Shown here: one piece after another, positions 10,715 to 23,185 of the stretch
Numbering within the stretch: the first letter of the stretch is position 1
How the letters are laid out: each line of letters begins with the position of its first letter
Assembly: GCF_036711975.1 (NCBI RefSeq)
Contig: NC_091976.1
Location: 17,980,001-18,044,000 of the forward strand
Direction: 5' to 3'
DNA length: 64,000 bases
From: Onthophagus taurus
Lineage: Eukaryota > Arthropoda > Insecta > Coleoptera > Scarabaeidae
Notes under the pieces: generated by a model
Seen by the model: the letters and a program-made list of their open reading frames with translations, nothing else
Database searches by the model: none
Told to the model about the DNA's origin: nothing
Translations under genes and position numbers: made by a program

Positions 10715-13700
10715 TGTAATATAAATAACTATTATACAATTTTTATTAATTTAAATCATATATTTCATTGGATTTTCAATCTTTTTCAAAACATTTTTTC
10801 GCAATAATCTTAAAATATCTAATAAAATTTAATGTGTGGTTGTTAAAATTTTGCAATTTTCCTGTTCCATATCGCGTGCACACAGTGAGTTAAATATTGC
10901 GAAACGCGTTTAAATTATTACCGTACAACGATTAGAGATACTACATTTCGTTCTATACGCAAACGAGAAATGAACAGGTTTCATGTACGATTAAGATGAT
11001 CGCGAACAATAAATAAGCATTGTGATAAGACACCTGTGCTTCTGTCGTTTGACTATAGCAGAAAGCTGGGGCAGATGTTAAATTGCTTTATTGATTGCAG
11101 AACAATTTCAAAGGTGTGTTCACAACGGTAAATTTTGTTGCGGTCTTTGATTTGTCCACGGCAAGAATATAAAATTATTTATTATAAATATAATTTTTTA
11201 ATTAATAAATAAATAAGTAAATTAGTTATATAAATCTATTTATCTACTTTTTTAATTTCATTACAATGTGGTAAATGTAAATTAAGTTTGTTAATTATGG
11301 TTCTTATTAAATAGAGCTTCACTTTATGAATATTCAAATAAAAAACTTGCCTGATGGTTAATAGAGCACAGATTTTCTAGTTTTTAACGAGACGATTCAA
11401 CCAGGAACAGTTTTTTCGCTGTTAAGGAATTCTTTTATAATCCCCTAGATTTTCCTTTTAAAAAAAAAATCTTATTTTTTTAATTTAACAAAAATTCGTT
11501 TGTTTAGTTCCTTGGTTCTTATTTACAATGGACTTTGTAACACTAATGATAAAATGGAATTCCACAAGATAAACATAAAAAATAAGCCACCCACAGTCGT
11601 TTTATCTTGAAAATAGGAACGAACTGTTTTCTTGTTGTTTCTAAGCGTGAAAGGTTCATCGTTTCGTTCAAAGTCATTGAAAAAGCGACCAGCAATTGAT
11701 GCCGGTAATTGTCCGGTAACATTATAGGTGATGTAAGACGTTTAACTGGTTCGAAAACGTGGGAAGAAATTCTCATCAAAAAAATACCAAAATTATAGTT
11801 TAAGTTGTTTTCTAAAATATTTTTAGAGTTAACATTTTAAGACGACTCCATGTTATCTTATTATTAGATAAAATTATATGATCATCTTTAATTTAGGCAA
11901 ACATAGCACAACATATATAGTAAGCAAAGTTACCATATTCCTGCTTGAATGTGGCTTTGTTTAATCCCGTAAAGAATAGGACATAAAGTAACAAGTTATG
12001 CGAAGAACTAAATGATATAGTAGTGAACAACAATGATCAAAAATATATCACGTTAACCGAGAACTGGAACATGTAGAAAGCAACAGATTGAGTAATTTCA
12101 TAAATTCCAATATTTCCAACGTTGACCTCCAAAGAACGACATTATCGAAGGTAGGGAAGTAGTTGAAAATCGAAAAAACGACAAGTATTAGAGAGCTAAA
12201 TAACTATTAGCCCTTTTTGGCTGGATTAAGGTAGTAAATATATGGAAACAGTAGAAATTTGCTAAACAAATGATAACAAAAAAAAAGTAAAGTAAAAAAA
12301 AAATCCTAAAGAAAGTTCTGTAAGGAAATGGATACTCCTCGCAATGCAGCTTTATGGACTCCAATAAATTCCCTTTAGAGCTTCTCATGCAGACACATAG
12401 CATAATGTGCATAATGTGTCATAATGTGAATTGTTATATCAAAATGGGCTATTCTTATGCAGCTTACTATCCCTCATAAAAAGATTGATGTGAAATAAAG
12501 GTGTGATAAAAAAGTTTTCCTGGTTTGTGCCAACTAGAAAAGTTGCAATTGTTATCTGATTTAGTGCCATTACTGTTTTAACCAACGAAATAATCAACAA
12601 GACTAGCTCAGTGTAAGTTGATTAATATCCAAGAGTATAATAAAAAAATATCCAAGGGGTCGACCTGATTCCGTTTGATGCTGAATACTAATTGTTCGAT
12701 GTCGGTCTATTTCATAGGATGCCGGAATCCGTAGTGGCTCTCGACAAACCTCTCGCCATTGATTCATAAAACTGCATTGTGGTTAATGCAATCCTACATA
12801 AATTGGACAAAGAACGACATTCTGCAGAAATGGCTTCGGATCACTGAATTCATCAGAACGCACCCTCCTGATGGTATTAGGGCTATCAAAAAATTGTTGT
12901 CATGCCGTTTTGTTCGAAGTAAGACGAAAGATCCCAACGTATGACGTAATGACGTTCGAGAATGCCATTGCCTTAAATGTTGTAGGTGTAATGCTGGACT
13001 TCCTACGGCAAACATGAAAATGTTCTAAGAAACGTAAGCTCAGTTCTAAGCTTTGGCGATTTCTTTAATATGTGGTTACGATACTTTGTTTGCGTTCAAC
13101 TGACGATAAAAAAAATTTTGTGCTAAAAATCATCTTTACTCGTGCTAGATCGAAACCAAGGAGATATCAGGAATGAGATCGAGGGGTATCCGTCTTCAAT
13201 GGGTGGGTATCATGGCCCTTCAACTGTATTACCGAAACGTCTTCATTCCAGAAACTGTTAATTAAGTAATCTTACAGTTTTGTCATATAGTATAGTATAT
13301 CAGTATTTGTCATATAATCACAATTATCAGTCACGTATCAATTATTTAATTATCATAAATAACAACGAGATACGGATTTAGCTTAAATCAATGAGAGAAG
13401 TTGAGATAAATGAATGCAAACTGTACAAAATACATTTATTTAAACTAAATTAACCAACGTCACAAAATGTTATAATGAAAGATTTATTATGTCAATTCAT
13501 CATTCATGTTAGAAACCCATGACTACTTAGAGCAAAATTAAATACTATTACTTTGCGCAGCTTGGTTTTTCTGTATGTTAACGCAAAGAAACATAACAAT
13601 AAATATGGTTTCCGCATAATTTGTAGACCTGCAATTGAAGTGATGCCAATGAAATTTCGCCATCTTTCATTATTACAAATGATGATTTAATGAAACGTGT

Positions 13701-16700
13701 TAAAAAGTATTAACTAAAATGAAAATTAAAAAAAGTTGCCAATCATTGCATCCACTATTTCAAAAAATGTCCATGCTAAAATGTTAAACACAAATAGTAT
13801 GTAGAAGATAATCTGCAGAAATGTTATCACGTTCTAAATTGTGCGTTGGTAGCTATTCAACATCTTTGTCAAAATATTAAATAAAAATCAATAAAGTCGT
13901 CTCAAATAAATTAAAAGATAATCGGAAAAAAAGATAACCGTCCCTAAAGGCATAAAATAAATTACCGAAAAAATCTACGTTATCGTTTAAGATTTGTATG
14001 CAGAGAGTATTTAAATTAGATTGCTTCCCACGATGTCCGATAGTGATTTTAGAACCTATGACGCAAAGGGAAAAAAGTTTATAGGCAGCAATAAAAATAA
14101 GAAAATAAAGCTCCATATTTAATAAAATAACTATTGTAAAACAACAAATATATGGTTATGATATGTCTTTTCCAATAAAAACAGCTAGAAATTTAAAGTA
14201 ATCTGTTGTGTGTTTACCAGACCTAATAGTCACATTCGATTATGCCCCTTAAACCAAGGCTTCACAAAGTGCCCTTAATAGAACCCTGATTGGACAACAA
14301 GAACTAATCTTCTTTCGCGGAATCACGTTTAGACTCATACAGGTTATTGAAAATACCTTACTAGTGCAAGGTAGTCTTGTTCTTGATTACAGCTTTACTC
14401 TCAACGTCCACCATTATGCATACTTAACATGCCTTATGCTTCAAATCCCGCTAAATGTTCACTACTTTCACTATAAAATTGGTCCCTAAGAACTATTTAA
14501 AATAAACTGCAGTTAATTTTTTTATTCTCAAATATCTCTGCCACTTTACCAAATATTTCCATGATATATTTATAAGCAGGTGTAGTAGTGATGTCCATAA
14601 CCATCACTATGGTGTGTATCGTATTCTTACTACTTTTGAAATCTTAAATTTCTTGTTACATAGATATGGTCAAGTCTGGTCCAAATTACTTTCCCGTTAC
14701 CTTACTCTAAATAGTCTGAGTAAAGAAACTTCAACAATATCCCACTTTTAATAATAAGCTCGACCAAATAACGAGGATGCTTAAAAGGATGATTCCAGTT
14801 ACCTTTTCGTTTCTAAGCCCATCAATAGTTTATCTCTACAGCCATACATTTCATATGACATTATGCCCAATTATTTATGCACATTTTGAAGTAATTTATT
14901 TATAATAACTGGCATAGCCATTATACTGAATTAGATGATGTGGCTGTTACAGAAAATGTGGTGAACAAATCAATCAAAATGTTCTCTAACAGATTATGAT
15001 TCCATATTAATTATGATGCTAGCTCAAATTGATAATTGTGAGAACATTAAACATATTTAATGAAGTAAACTGGATTTACTCCTTGTTTTGTGTACTAGGT
15101 CGTACACGTGTATATCAAATGAGACATCATTTATGGCACAACAAAGAATCACGTCCAGGTTTGAGACAACACTTCAAGATGTGAGGATCTATCCTTCTAA
15201 TATGTAACTTTCAAAGAAGTATATCAAAATCAGAAATATATTGCACCTATAACGTGATCATCAGGGTTCCAGGGGGGTTTCCACGGAACAATGTAGCTTG
15301 AAGACGTTTCAACGCAGTTATGTTAATAACAACTATTCTCTATTTTAATCATCTCTATGCCAGATACTCAGTACTTGACTCTAATAATGATGATTCACTG
15401 AGTAGAATCTTATGAGAATTTTTGAAGTGAATTGTATGACATGGTAGTTATTGACTATACAAGACTTGTAAGATAGAGTGTTCTGATGATATCCATACTA
15501 TTGCAATTACTTGGAACGTCGTGGAAAGCATGTTAATGAATCTAATAACAACCATCTATGATTTGGTCTCTCGTTTCCCATGTCTATGGTAAAACGTGTT
15601 TTATAAACTTAAAGGAGGATGCTAAGTATAATAGACAACGGAATGAGGAACATAAAGCAAAGTAATTTTAAGAATGCACTAACGTAAATTGTGGAAACGG
15701 TGTTAAAAGAGTAGTGCTTAAGTTAACATGAGGAATATACTTCTGAGCAAACATATAGAAGATGTTAGCGAAATTATCCAACTGAACTTCATTTCATTAC
15801 CTAAAATCGTCAACTAGCTTTATTATCTTTGCCCAGAAGCAGAACAGAAGACAACATTCTTAGCGTTTTAGACCAAGAATGTAGGAGAAAAAGATTCTAT
15901 TCGACCTGCGATTTATGTATTCGAGCGTTTCATCAAAAATCACGTTAATAGTATATGTATAAGACTTTTTGAACTTTATGAGTCATAATTCTTTTTTGGC
16001 ACGCAATTTTGCAAGAATTGAATTGGAAAGAAGAATCTTCGAATATTTTAAACAACTTTCAAATCCTTCTCCAACGATTTTAATGCGTTATTAACATTTT
16101 ACGAATACAAAATAGTTCTAAACAAATTAGTTTTAAACGATTCTTCGACATCAAGTTAAAAAAAAATCTTATAATGATAATTTAAGTTTTTCTTAAACTT
16201 TTTCTGGGGTAATAGGTCGTTGTAAATCATAGAAAACGTTTTTAAAGTCTCATCAAAAAGACGTCGAGACTAACGATACGTGACGAGACAATGGTAAAAC
16301 TTGTCAACGATTCGACAATCATGTCTGAACACGTCGTTTGTACGTGTGTTGTACACGTTTCCCGCGAAGGTACGTTCTTTCGTTTCATTTTGCCATACTT
16401 TCACTAATCGGGGCCACAAATGTCACCTACATTCGTAATCTTACGTTTACCGATGACGAAACTAACCGTTAATGTTCTTATTGAGTTGTATAGGTTGAAT
16501 TACAACTATTATATTGTTTTTCTTTTTCAAAAATTTACATTGGTAATTTTTTAATTTACATAATTCTTTTTTAAAACATTATTTTAAAAATAGTTAAAAC
16601 TTCCTGTTGAAACTATATTTACAGGAAATCTGAGTGGATGACCTTTCTCTCGTTGGCTACTTTAAAAATAAACATTCCAATTCGTCACAAGTCGATTTAA

Positions 16701-17164
16701 AATAGAGTTCGTTTTCTTACCCTCCATATCGAGTTGTACAATCTGCTAAAAGCTTCCATCACTAAAATAATCACTGAAAATCCAAAATCACCAACGATTC
16801 GACCGTTTCGAACTAAATCGTTCGAAATCTAAACTTAAACTAAGGCGGTTCTCTTCTTCATCGTATTTACACGCCACTGAAAGATAGAGTCTCGTAAATC
16901 ACAAGAAAATCGGGCCATTAGGATCACATACAACGACTCCACTAAACGCCAACAATCATCACACTTGTTCACTTGGCCGTATAAGTTTATACAAACGCAA
17001 CGTAGTTTTCAGGTGAAAGTTGACCGTTCGACCAAGAACTGTTTTGCTACTGTACATTTTGTTTTAATTAGTAGGAAATTTAATTAGTACAAGATAATTA
17101 GGTAACTTAAACTTGATTTCGTATCACTAAAATATTAAGGAAAAAATCTTTCTGTATATAACAA
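10715..17164. other. Long non-coding stretch without recognisable genes
   Basis: About 6.4 kb. Short open frames (for example minus 11,779-11,543, + 12,759-12,944 and minus 14,116-13,877) have no recognisable motif and no splice context that persuades me. The 12.65-13.25 kb part is less AT-rich and may be an old element. No RNA gene, repeat array or element boundary could be fixed by eye. Confidence 0.4.
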
Positions 17165-17405
17165 TAAATTACATTGTAAGTACGAAGGCTTTCACGCCTG
17201 GTGTTAATTAAACTAAATTTGAACTAACACTAGCACTATCACTAGAACTAACACTAGACCTAGAACTAGAAACTTTGGGGCTAAGCCGTGCGTTTTTTGA
17301 AAAAATTTTTGACGTTTCGGATGCCATGTTGCAACCTTCTTCAGAAACAAGTTCGAAGTTGTAGTGATAGTGTTAGTTCCAGTTTAGCGTTTAAATTACA
17401 TTGTA
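17165..17405 (+). repeat. Short dispersed repeat, copy C, with perfect 14-bp target-site duplication
   Basis: A 213-bp body (17,179-17,391) starts AGTACGAAGGCTTTCACGCC, runs through a CTAG/AACACTAG block, contains GACGTTTCGGATGCCATG at about 17,311, and ends with a partial inverted copy of the CTAG block. It is bounded by TAAATTACATTGTA at 17,165-17,178 and 17,392-17,405, a perfect 14-bp direct repeat. This is the best-defined copy of the family and fixes the element's ends. It contains no coding sequence. Confidence 0.8.
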
Positions 17406-18779
17406 TTTTCAAAAGAATCTCTATTAACACCTAATACGAAATTTTTATGAGATTTTTTGTATAAATTGTAGATGATAATAATAACCTTATCGGGTTTTAT
17501 AAGACAGTAGAAACTATTAAATAGAAGCGACTAACGGGTCGAAGTTTTCGAATCGCTCTCGTAACTGCAACAGCTTCCTACTTTTGCTCGTTTGGTTCGC
17601 TCACACCGCGAGAGCCAGTCAGTCGCGTACACGGTTAACGGTGTTTTAATTATCTTACCTCTTGGCTCAACTCTTTTTTTTTTTAGTTGACTCTATTCTG
17701 TTCTTAAACATTTCCAATGAGACGTCAAGTTCTAAGTATCTTCTTCTAAGACTAAAATTTTTTTAAATAAATTTCTCTTTTTTCTTGGGATTCTCGAGAT
17801 GAAATTACAAGTATTTACAAGAACTATTTACACGCACTCGGGTTAATTAAACATATGGTAAGCGTAACAATGAAAGCACTTATAATGTGGTATTTAATCG
17901 CTTTCGATATAGAATATAAAAGATTCTTTGAATCTTCAAGGTTCTTCTTTTTTTTTCGTTTTGTAACGCGGTTGTAAAGGAAATTCTTTTGTAACAATAA
18001 AAAGTGGTCACCTTAAATAATCGCAAAAATAAACAATAAAACACTTTCAAGTAATGAAAATCGTTGGATTCAAATTACAAATTTTCTATAATTGTAAGTA
18101 CAAGTTTATCCAATAGAAAAGCTTTAATGTGCATGTTGCATGACCATAAACGGATCCGGATGGAATCTCTTTTTGGTATTAATTTAAATTTTAATGTGTT
18201 TGAAAGAAACGTGGAAGTAAGTAATTTATTTATTACGTAACTATTTTACTTTCTAATCAATGTTAATTAAAGAAATTTTAAACGCATTCGTTTTATGATT
18301 AAATTTGCTTCTTTTTACTTTGTTTTGGTTCTTCGATACAGAATTGTTTATACAACCTTAGTTATTGACCTTCAAGTGGCTACTTCGGTTGCAATTGGAA
18401 AAAATAAAGAATAACAAATCGGGTTATGTTTAAACGTGGTGTTTGGAAGTTGTAATCCTGTTAAAATAAAGAAAGATGTTTATTTTCTTTATTATTTAAG
18501 TAGATATACGGAGTGATTCATAAATATTTATAAAACATTAAATGTTTTTTTTAAATATAAATAAAAATTTTGGAAAATAAAATCATTTTTTGACATAAAG
18601 AAGACAGCTTACAAGATGCAGCCTTATCTAAGAACTAAGTAATTCATGTCAAAAGAAAATACAATAAACTTATTGTTATTAAAGAAATTCAAAGGGATGT
18701 AAGGGGGACACCTAAGGTCTTAAATATAAAACACACCTGTACAACTGATCTAATTTATTGCTCGATGCACGCTGCTAGA
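17406..18779. other. AT-rich non-coding stretch
   Basis: No gene supported. The block at 17,520-17,640 is locally GC-richer and contains a tandem CAGTCAGTC that could be an initiator, but no exon can be attached to it. Confidence 0.35.
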
Positions 18780-19960
18780 TAACTAACGGAGCTCTGGCGA
18801 TCCAGCGTCGAAGACTATAACCCAACCTTAGTTGTCCTGAGATAATAAGGTCCTTGTTATTAAGCCAATCATCTACACGAGATATGATTGAGTTCGAGAA
18901 ATAACGAGCGCATCAAAGAAGGATTTTGAACAGAAGAGGATCATACAACATTAAAATCTTGATAGGAAAAGAGGAAGCTACAGATTAAGGGTATCAGAAA
19001 ATTGAAAAAAAAAAAAGAAACTAGGACTAGACTTTAGACAGGGAACAATACTATTTGATATATGTACATCGATAGGAACCCGGCGAGAGAGCAAAAATTA
19101 TAGCAGATTAAGGCAGTAGACGCCATGCTAAACAACTGGGAGCTATGAACTCGAGAATTCTAACTATCTTCCTAAATTAGAAGAAAAGAAACAACAGAAA
19201 ACAAAAAGAAGGAACAAGCAGTAGAATGGTGGTTGACAAAAATATTCCAGTGTGCTTAGAATGCTCGAACACAAAAGAAGAAGGAACAGAAAACGTAAAA
19301 ACAGATGGACAACGACGACTAGAGTTAAGTAGAGAAAAATCTGAGAATCATGATTAGTAACGATGGCAAGATAAATTAAGAGACACGCTACAAAATAGCA
19401 ACGGCAAGCAGAGGCCCGCTTTTACCATTTCTGACTTAATTTATCTGATAGATAAATCCAGCTCTTAGCCAATGAGAGGGCTTAAAAGCTGTGTAACCAT
19501 GGCAACTATCCCCTAGATAGTTTATCAGGAGGATGGTAAAAGTAGGCCAGAGTCTATTACCAGATAAATAATATCCTGGTATATAAGAAAAAACTTATCC
19601 TACTCACGATCTATATACCACATTCACTTATAGGTCGAAAACTTAGACCATGATAGCAGACACAAATCAAAAATAAGAGCAGCAGAGATGAAGTATCTGC
19701 GAAAAAATAATAAGAAAAACCACAAGAGACAAAGTATGAAACAAGAGCGTCAAAGAAGAACTTAGTATAGAACTCTAGTAGAAATAAACTGAAATGGTAC
19801 GGGCACCTGGTTGTGTTTCAACACAATTTTTTGTGTTAAAAAGGAGGAAAGAAAAGTGTCACCGATTTATGAAGATTTTCCCAGATAAGTAAGAACAGTC
19901 TAGGAGATGGAACTGAAACCCAACAGCATGAGGAATGGGAGCAAGAGAAAAAGAAGAAGA
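18780..19960 (+). pseudogene. Decayed RTE-like non-LTR retrotransposon 3' region
   Basis: Traces of an RT region read LDFRQGTILFDI-like and AVDAMLNNWEL near 18,970-19,150. The C-terminal region at about 19,640-19,800 reads DSRHKSKIRAAEMKYLRK, then TTRDK and LKWYGHL, the usual order (R-AEM-FLR-I, then LRWYGHL-RM) in RTE and related insect LINEs. Every frame is interrupted. A MITE sits inside it. Confidence 0.6.
19413..19548. mobile_element. 136-bp MITE with terminal inverted repeats
   Basis: The left end GGCCCGCTTTTACCAT and the right end ATGGTAAAAGTAGGCC are inverted copies, and similarity extends inward about 35 bp (ATTTATCTGATAG against CTAGATAGTTTAT). An AGA trinucleotide flanks both sides and may be the target duplication. 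It is inserted in the LINE relic, hence younger. Termini of this type are seen in insect PIF/Harbinger- or ISL2EU-like MITEs; the family is not certain. Confidence 0.7.
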
Positions 19961-21013
19961 AATTCAAAATTCACCAATCTATAATTTTGACATTGAGAAC
20001 AAATCAATGCAACACAATAATAAATACAGGTCCTAGAATAATGCCTAGAAACAGCTTTCAATAACTACGTACCCATTTCACTTTTTTCAAAAACTGTTAA
20101 TCCAAGCAAGGTATGGATAGTTCTGATCAAATATCCAATTACTTCTCTTTCACTTCGAAGAGCTTAGTTTGGTATAATAAAGTTGACTTTGAGATACTAC
20201 TCGATACATCAATAACTAATTATTTTATAAGTCAAGATAAACTTTGTTAGATCTAAAAGCCACATCAAGAACAACAACGGATTTTCGGAAAAGATATAGA
20301 TATCTCAAGATTTCGTCTTTTCAGAGTATAAATAGTTCGTAAAAAAGATACTAGCAGAAATTAACGCTTAATTCCATAATGTAGTAGCAACAAATAGTGA
20401 GCATTTTCAGTGCACTTATATGCCGGGTTACTATCCCGGACACAGACCAATGACATAGTAAATACAGTAATACTTCAATCTTTGTAGTTTAATCCTCGGC
20501 TGAACTGAAAGAACCATGGATTATGAATCTACTATACAATGATAACAATTCCATCACTGGGAATGCCTTTCCAAATAACTGCTTAGGAAATCGATGATGC
20601 TACAAACATATGCAATGTTGCGAGATTTAAGAAACTGTCAGGTATATCACTACATCTCTTTGTCTCAGCATCTCTATAAATAAGTCTTCTGGGTTGTCTA
20701 TTGTTGAGAGAACGGATAGTAGAGTAAACAAAATTGTTTTTGGCATGATTTTGAGGATAATTAAATGGAACTTGAGAAAATTTTTGTGAATTCCTACACA
20801 GTACTTAGGCCCCATGGGGTCCTTATCGTACTTTTAACTGTGTAATTCATGATAGGCCATCAATATTAAGATCGCAGCATCAGAGGATATTTTTCGAATT
20901 TCCAGAAACGATTTTCAGAGTCTTATTAAATCTTTTCAGGTTTTATCGCGTCTCGAAGGTCTGTAAACGACCATGACGTTAATTTTAGTGTATGTAAACT
21001 TAACAGTTGTAAC
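19961..21013. other. Non-coding flank of the retrovirus
   Basis: No gene recognised. A 62-codon minus frame at 20,815-20,627 has no motif. Confidence 0.4.
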
Positions 21014-21017
21014 GGTG
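21014..21017. repeat. Left copy of the GGTG target-site duplication
   Basis: GGTG directly precedes the 5' LTR; the matching GGTG is at 31,553-31,556. A 4-bp duplication is usual for gypsy-type integrases. Confidence 0.85.
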
Positions 21018-21560
21018 TGTAACAAGTCAGAAAAGATATCTATATTTAATTCGGGGAAGTACAGAAATATTTTGGGAGTGGGGACAACGGATGAGGGACT
21101 CGCGAAAAGAGCAGGCAGACAGAAGAGGTTAGAGAGAGTGTGGTCGAGAGTTAGAGTAGAGGCATGGGTAAAGTGTGGGAATGAAAAGTGGAAAAAGACT
21201 AAAAGAAATTAAAAGAGAAAAATAAGAGAAGAAAGTAGAGAAGAAAAAGGTGTCAATCAACCCAAAAACCATTATGTGAGTACGAGATAGAAATAATTAC
21301 TGTTTTTTTTTTTTTTTTTTTGTTTATTTTATTTGCGTTTAAAAGAAATTAAATTAAAGTATCTCATTAATTAATTCAAAGTTTTTATTGATCTTTTGTA
21401 TTTTGTTTATTGACATCCGCCGCTTGATCCTTTCCCCATTGTCTTTTGACACACTTAACCACGTTACGAGGCTCCTATAAAGAGTGGACCCGAGGAGAAT
21501 ACCCTTCTCCGAGAATATACTCGGGGGCCTCTTACCACCTCACGCTCGGGGGTGGTAACA
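21018..21560 (+). repeat. 5' LTR of the errantivirus-like element
   Basis: 543 bp, starting TGTAACAAGTCAG and ending GGGGGTGGTAACA. It contains a T-run at about 21,302-21,320. A CCTATAAAGAG near 21,476 may serve as TATA box, although it would leave only a short R/U5. The purine-rich first half and the CTCGGGGG direct repeats near the 3' end are features of both LTRs. Confidence 0.95.
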
Positions 21561-21564
21561 TATT

Positions 21565-21583
21565 TGGTGGCAGCGGGGTGGGA
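21565..21583 (+). promoter_or_regulatory. Primer-binding site, tRNA-Leu-like
   Basis: TGGTGGCAGCGG begins 4 nt after the LTR, followed by GGTGGGAT. The first twelve bases are complementary to a tRNA 3' end reading CCGCTGCCACCA, as in tRNA-Leu(AAG) of animals recalled from general knowledge. The following TGGGAT also fits if two extra G are looped out. The position and TGG start are firm; the tRNA identity is inference. Confidence 0.6.
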
Positions 21584-22017
21584 TGTGTGTTGAAGCGGTG
21601 TGGGATGTGTGTTGAAGACGGGTGGAGACGTGTTAACGGTGAGATGTATGTAAAAATATGAGAAATTCCCCTTTATTCAAATTAAAATTAATCCCAACAA
21701 CATAGATTTGGTTATGTAAAAATCGAAATTATTTTCATTGTTATTTTGTGTCGGTCATTTGAGTTAAAATAGAGCTTCAAATCTTTTTTTTAATGAGATA
21801 GAGAGAGAAAGGTAGTATTTTTGCTAAAACAAATTTATCATATTATAAACTGAGATCCAGACGGTCTGAGCTGTTCCAGCGTATCGCACTTTAGAAATCG
21901 CGAAATCATCAAGTTGCGAATTACTCTTGATAACGGACCCCTTTATAAAATTTTTATTTTGCAAATACCATATACTTACATTTTATTTAAGTTTTATTCG
22001 AACTAAAAACCAAAATA

Positions 22018-23185
22018 ATGGCTACAAATACAGATGAAAAACCTATCGTAAAAGTTGAAATGCCTAAACCATCATTAGCATCTATTTTAAATTCAATTGA
22101 AAATTTTACTGGTAAAGAGAACGTTAAACATTTTTTTTGAACGAGTAGAACAGAGAGCAAGTTTAGATAACATTGGAGACGAAGACTTAATTAAAATCGT
22201 GCGATGTAGACTAACGGGAGACGCATTCAGTTACTATAAAAGCGAATCAAATTTATCAACAAATGAAATAACATATAAGCAATTCAAACAAAAATTTATT
22301 ACAAAATTTTCGAAATTGAAAATACCAGGTCAGGCTCAACTAATTTTGTCAAGATGTATACAGGGCCGTAACGAAACTATCAGTCAATTTCTCACGCGAC
22401 TAAAATTAATTGGACAGGAGGTATTAGAAGAGGATTTAATTGACGCTTCACAGGCGGAACGGGAGGGTATAATTAAAAAACATAACAATATTCTATTGAC
22501 GCAATTTAGAATGGGAATAAAACGGGAAATTTCTAAGATTATTGGAGTTTTGCTGATGCGAGAGAGTGATTTAACACTCGATAAAGCCGCAGAAATAGCG
22601 AGTCAAGAAGAATTGAACCAGATGATGACGGAAAATACAATTAACTACTGTTCACATAGTTATTATTCTGAATATGCTTGTAATTTCTCTCAAGAAGGTG
22701 TTTCTAAATCTCAGCCTCATTCAACTGCACCACGGGTTAGTTTTAATAAACCAAATTTTAAACCACAGCAATTCAATAAAAAGAATCGCCCATCCATTTC
22801 ATATCATTCATCATTTTCTAAACCTTTCGAATCTAACTCAACAAAACCTGATTTTAAATATAATCAAAAATCAAATAATGTGTGTTACAAATGTTATCAA
22901 CCGGGACATTTTTCTGGGAATTGTCGGAATGAGGTTGTTTGTAGATTTTGTAAAAAAACGGGTCACGTAGAAGTTAAGTGTTGGAAAAAGAATAACCAAT
23001 CAAGGGGACAAGCCGGTACGAGTAACCATACTACTCGATCCCATACTCAGTTTAACCATCAAAATGGAAATATAAGAAATGAATCACGCAACCCAAATGA
23101 AACACAAAATTTTATAAGAACGGGAACCAGTCATTTAAACCTAAATGCCACCTCGTATGTACCCCAATCCGAGGGAAAATGTTAA
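22018..23185 (+). CDS. gag: gag: capsid/nucleocapsid polyprotein with two zinc knuckles, N-terminal frame break
   Basis: The long gag frame is open from 22,097 to the TAA at 23,183. A more natural start, ATG at 22,018, opens a different frame that closes at TGA 22,138-22,140, inside an eight-T run (22,131-22,138). The two frames thus meet at a homopolymer. That means a one-base length change there, whether real mutation, slippage or assembly error. In the long frame (362 codons), a capsid-like region with an MHR-like stretch lies at residues 77-110 (SQFLTRLKLIGQE). Two CCHC knuckles follow, CYKCYQPGHFSGNC at 263-276 and CRFCKKTGHVEVKC at 282-295. Gag packages genomic RNA and forms the particle. 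No PTAP or PPxY late motif is seen. The end overlaps pol at a slippery heptamer. Confidence 0.85.
23173..23179 (+). promoter_or_regulatory. Canonical -1 ribosomal slippery heptamer (G GGA AAA) at gag/pol
   Basis: In the gag frame the codons are GGA AAA TGT TAA, preceded by G, giving the X XXY YYZ heptamer GGGAAAA three bases before the gag stop. After a -1 slip, decoding resumes exactly at 23,179, the first base of the pol frame (ATG TTA ...). Because pol also starts with ATG overlapping the stop, termination-reinitiation is an alternative. No stimulatory pseudoknot was modelled. Confidence 0.75.

Noticed and set aside
12759-12944. 61-codon frame MIHKTALWLMQSYINW...
   Set aside because: Looks somewhat protein-like but no recognisable domain, splice site or counterpart.
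20973-21212. 79-codon frame across the 5' LTR start
   Set aside because: Begins in flanking DNA and runs into the LTR; chance frame in purine-rich LTR sequence.
21446-21661. 71-codon frame across LTR end and PBS
   Set aside because: Overlaps LTR/PBS; no protein features. Considered as an env leader exon, but the phase does not fit the acceptor.
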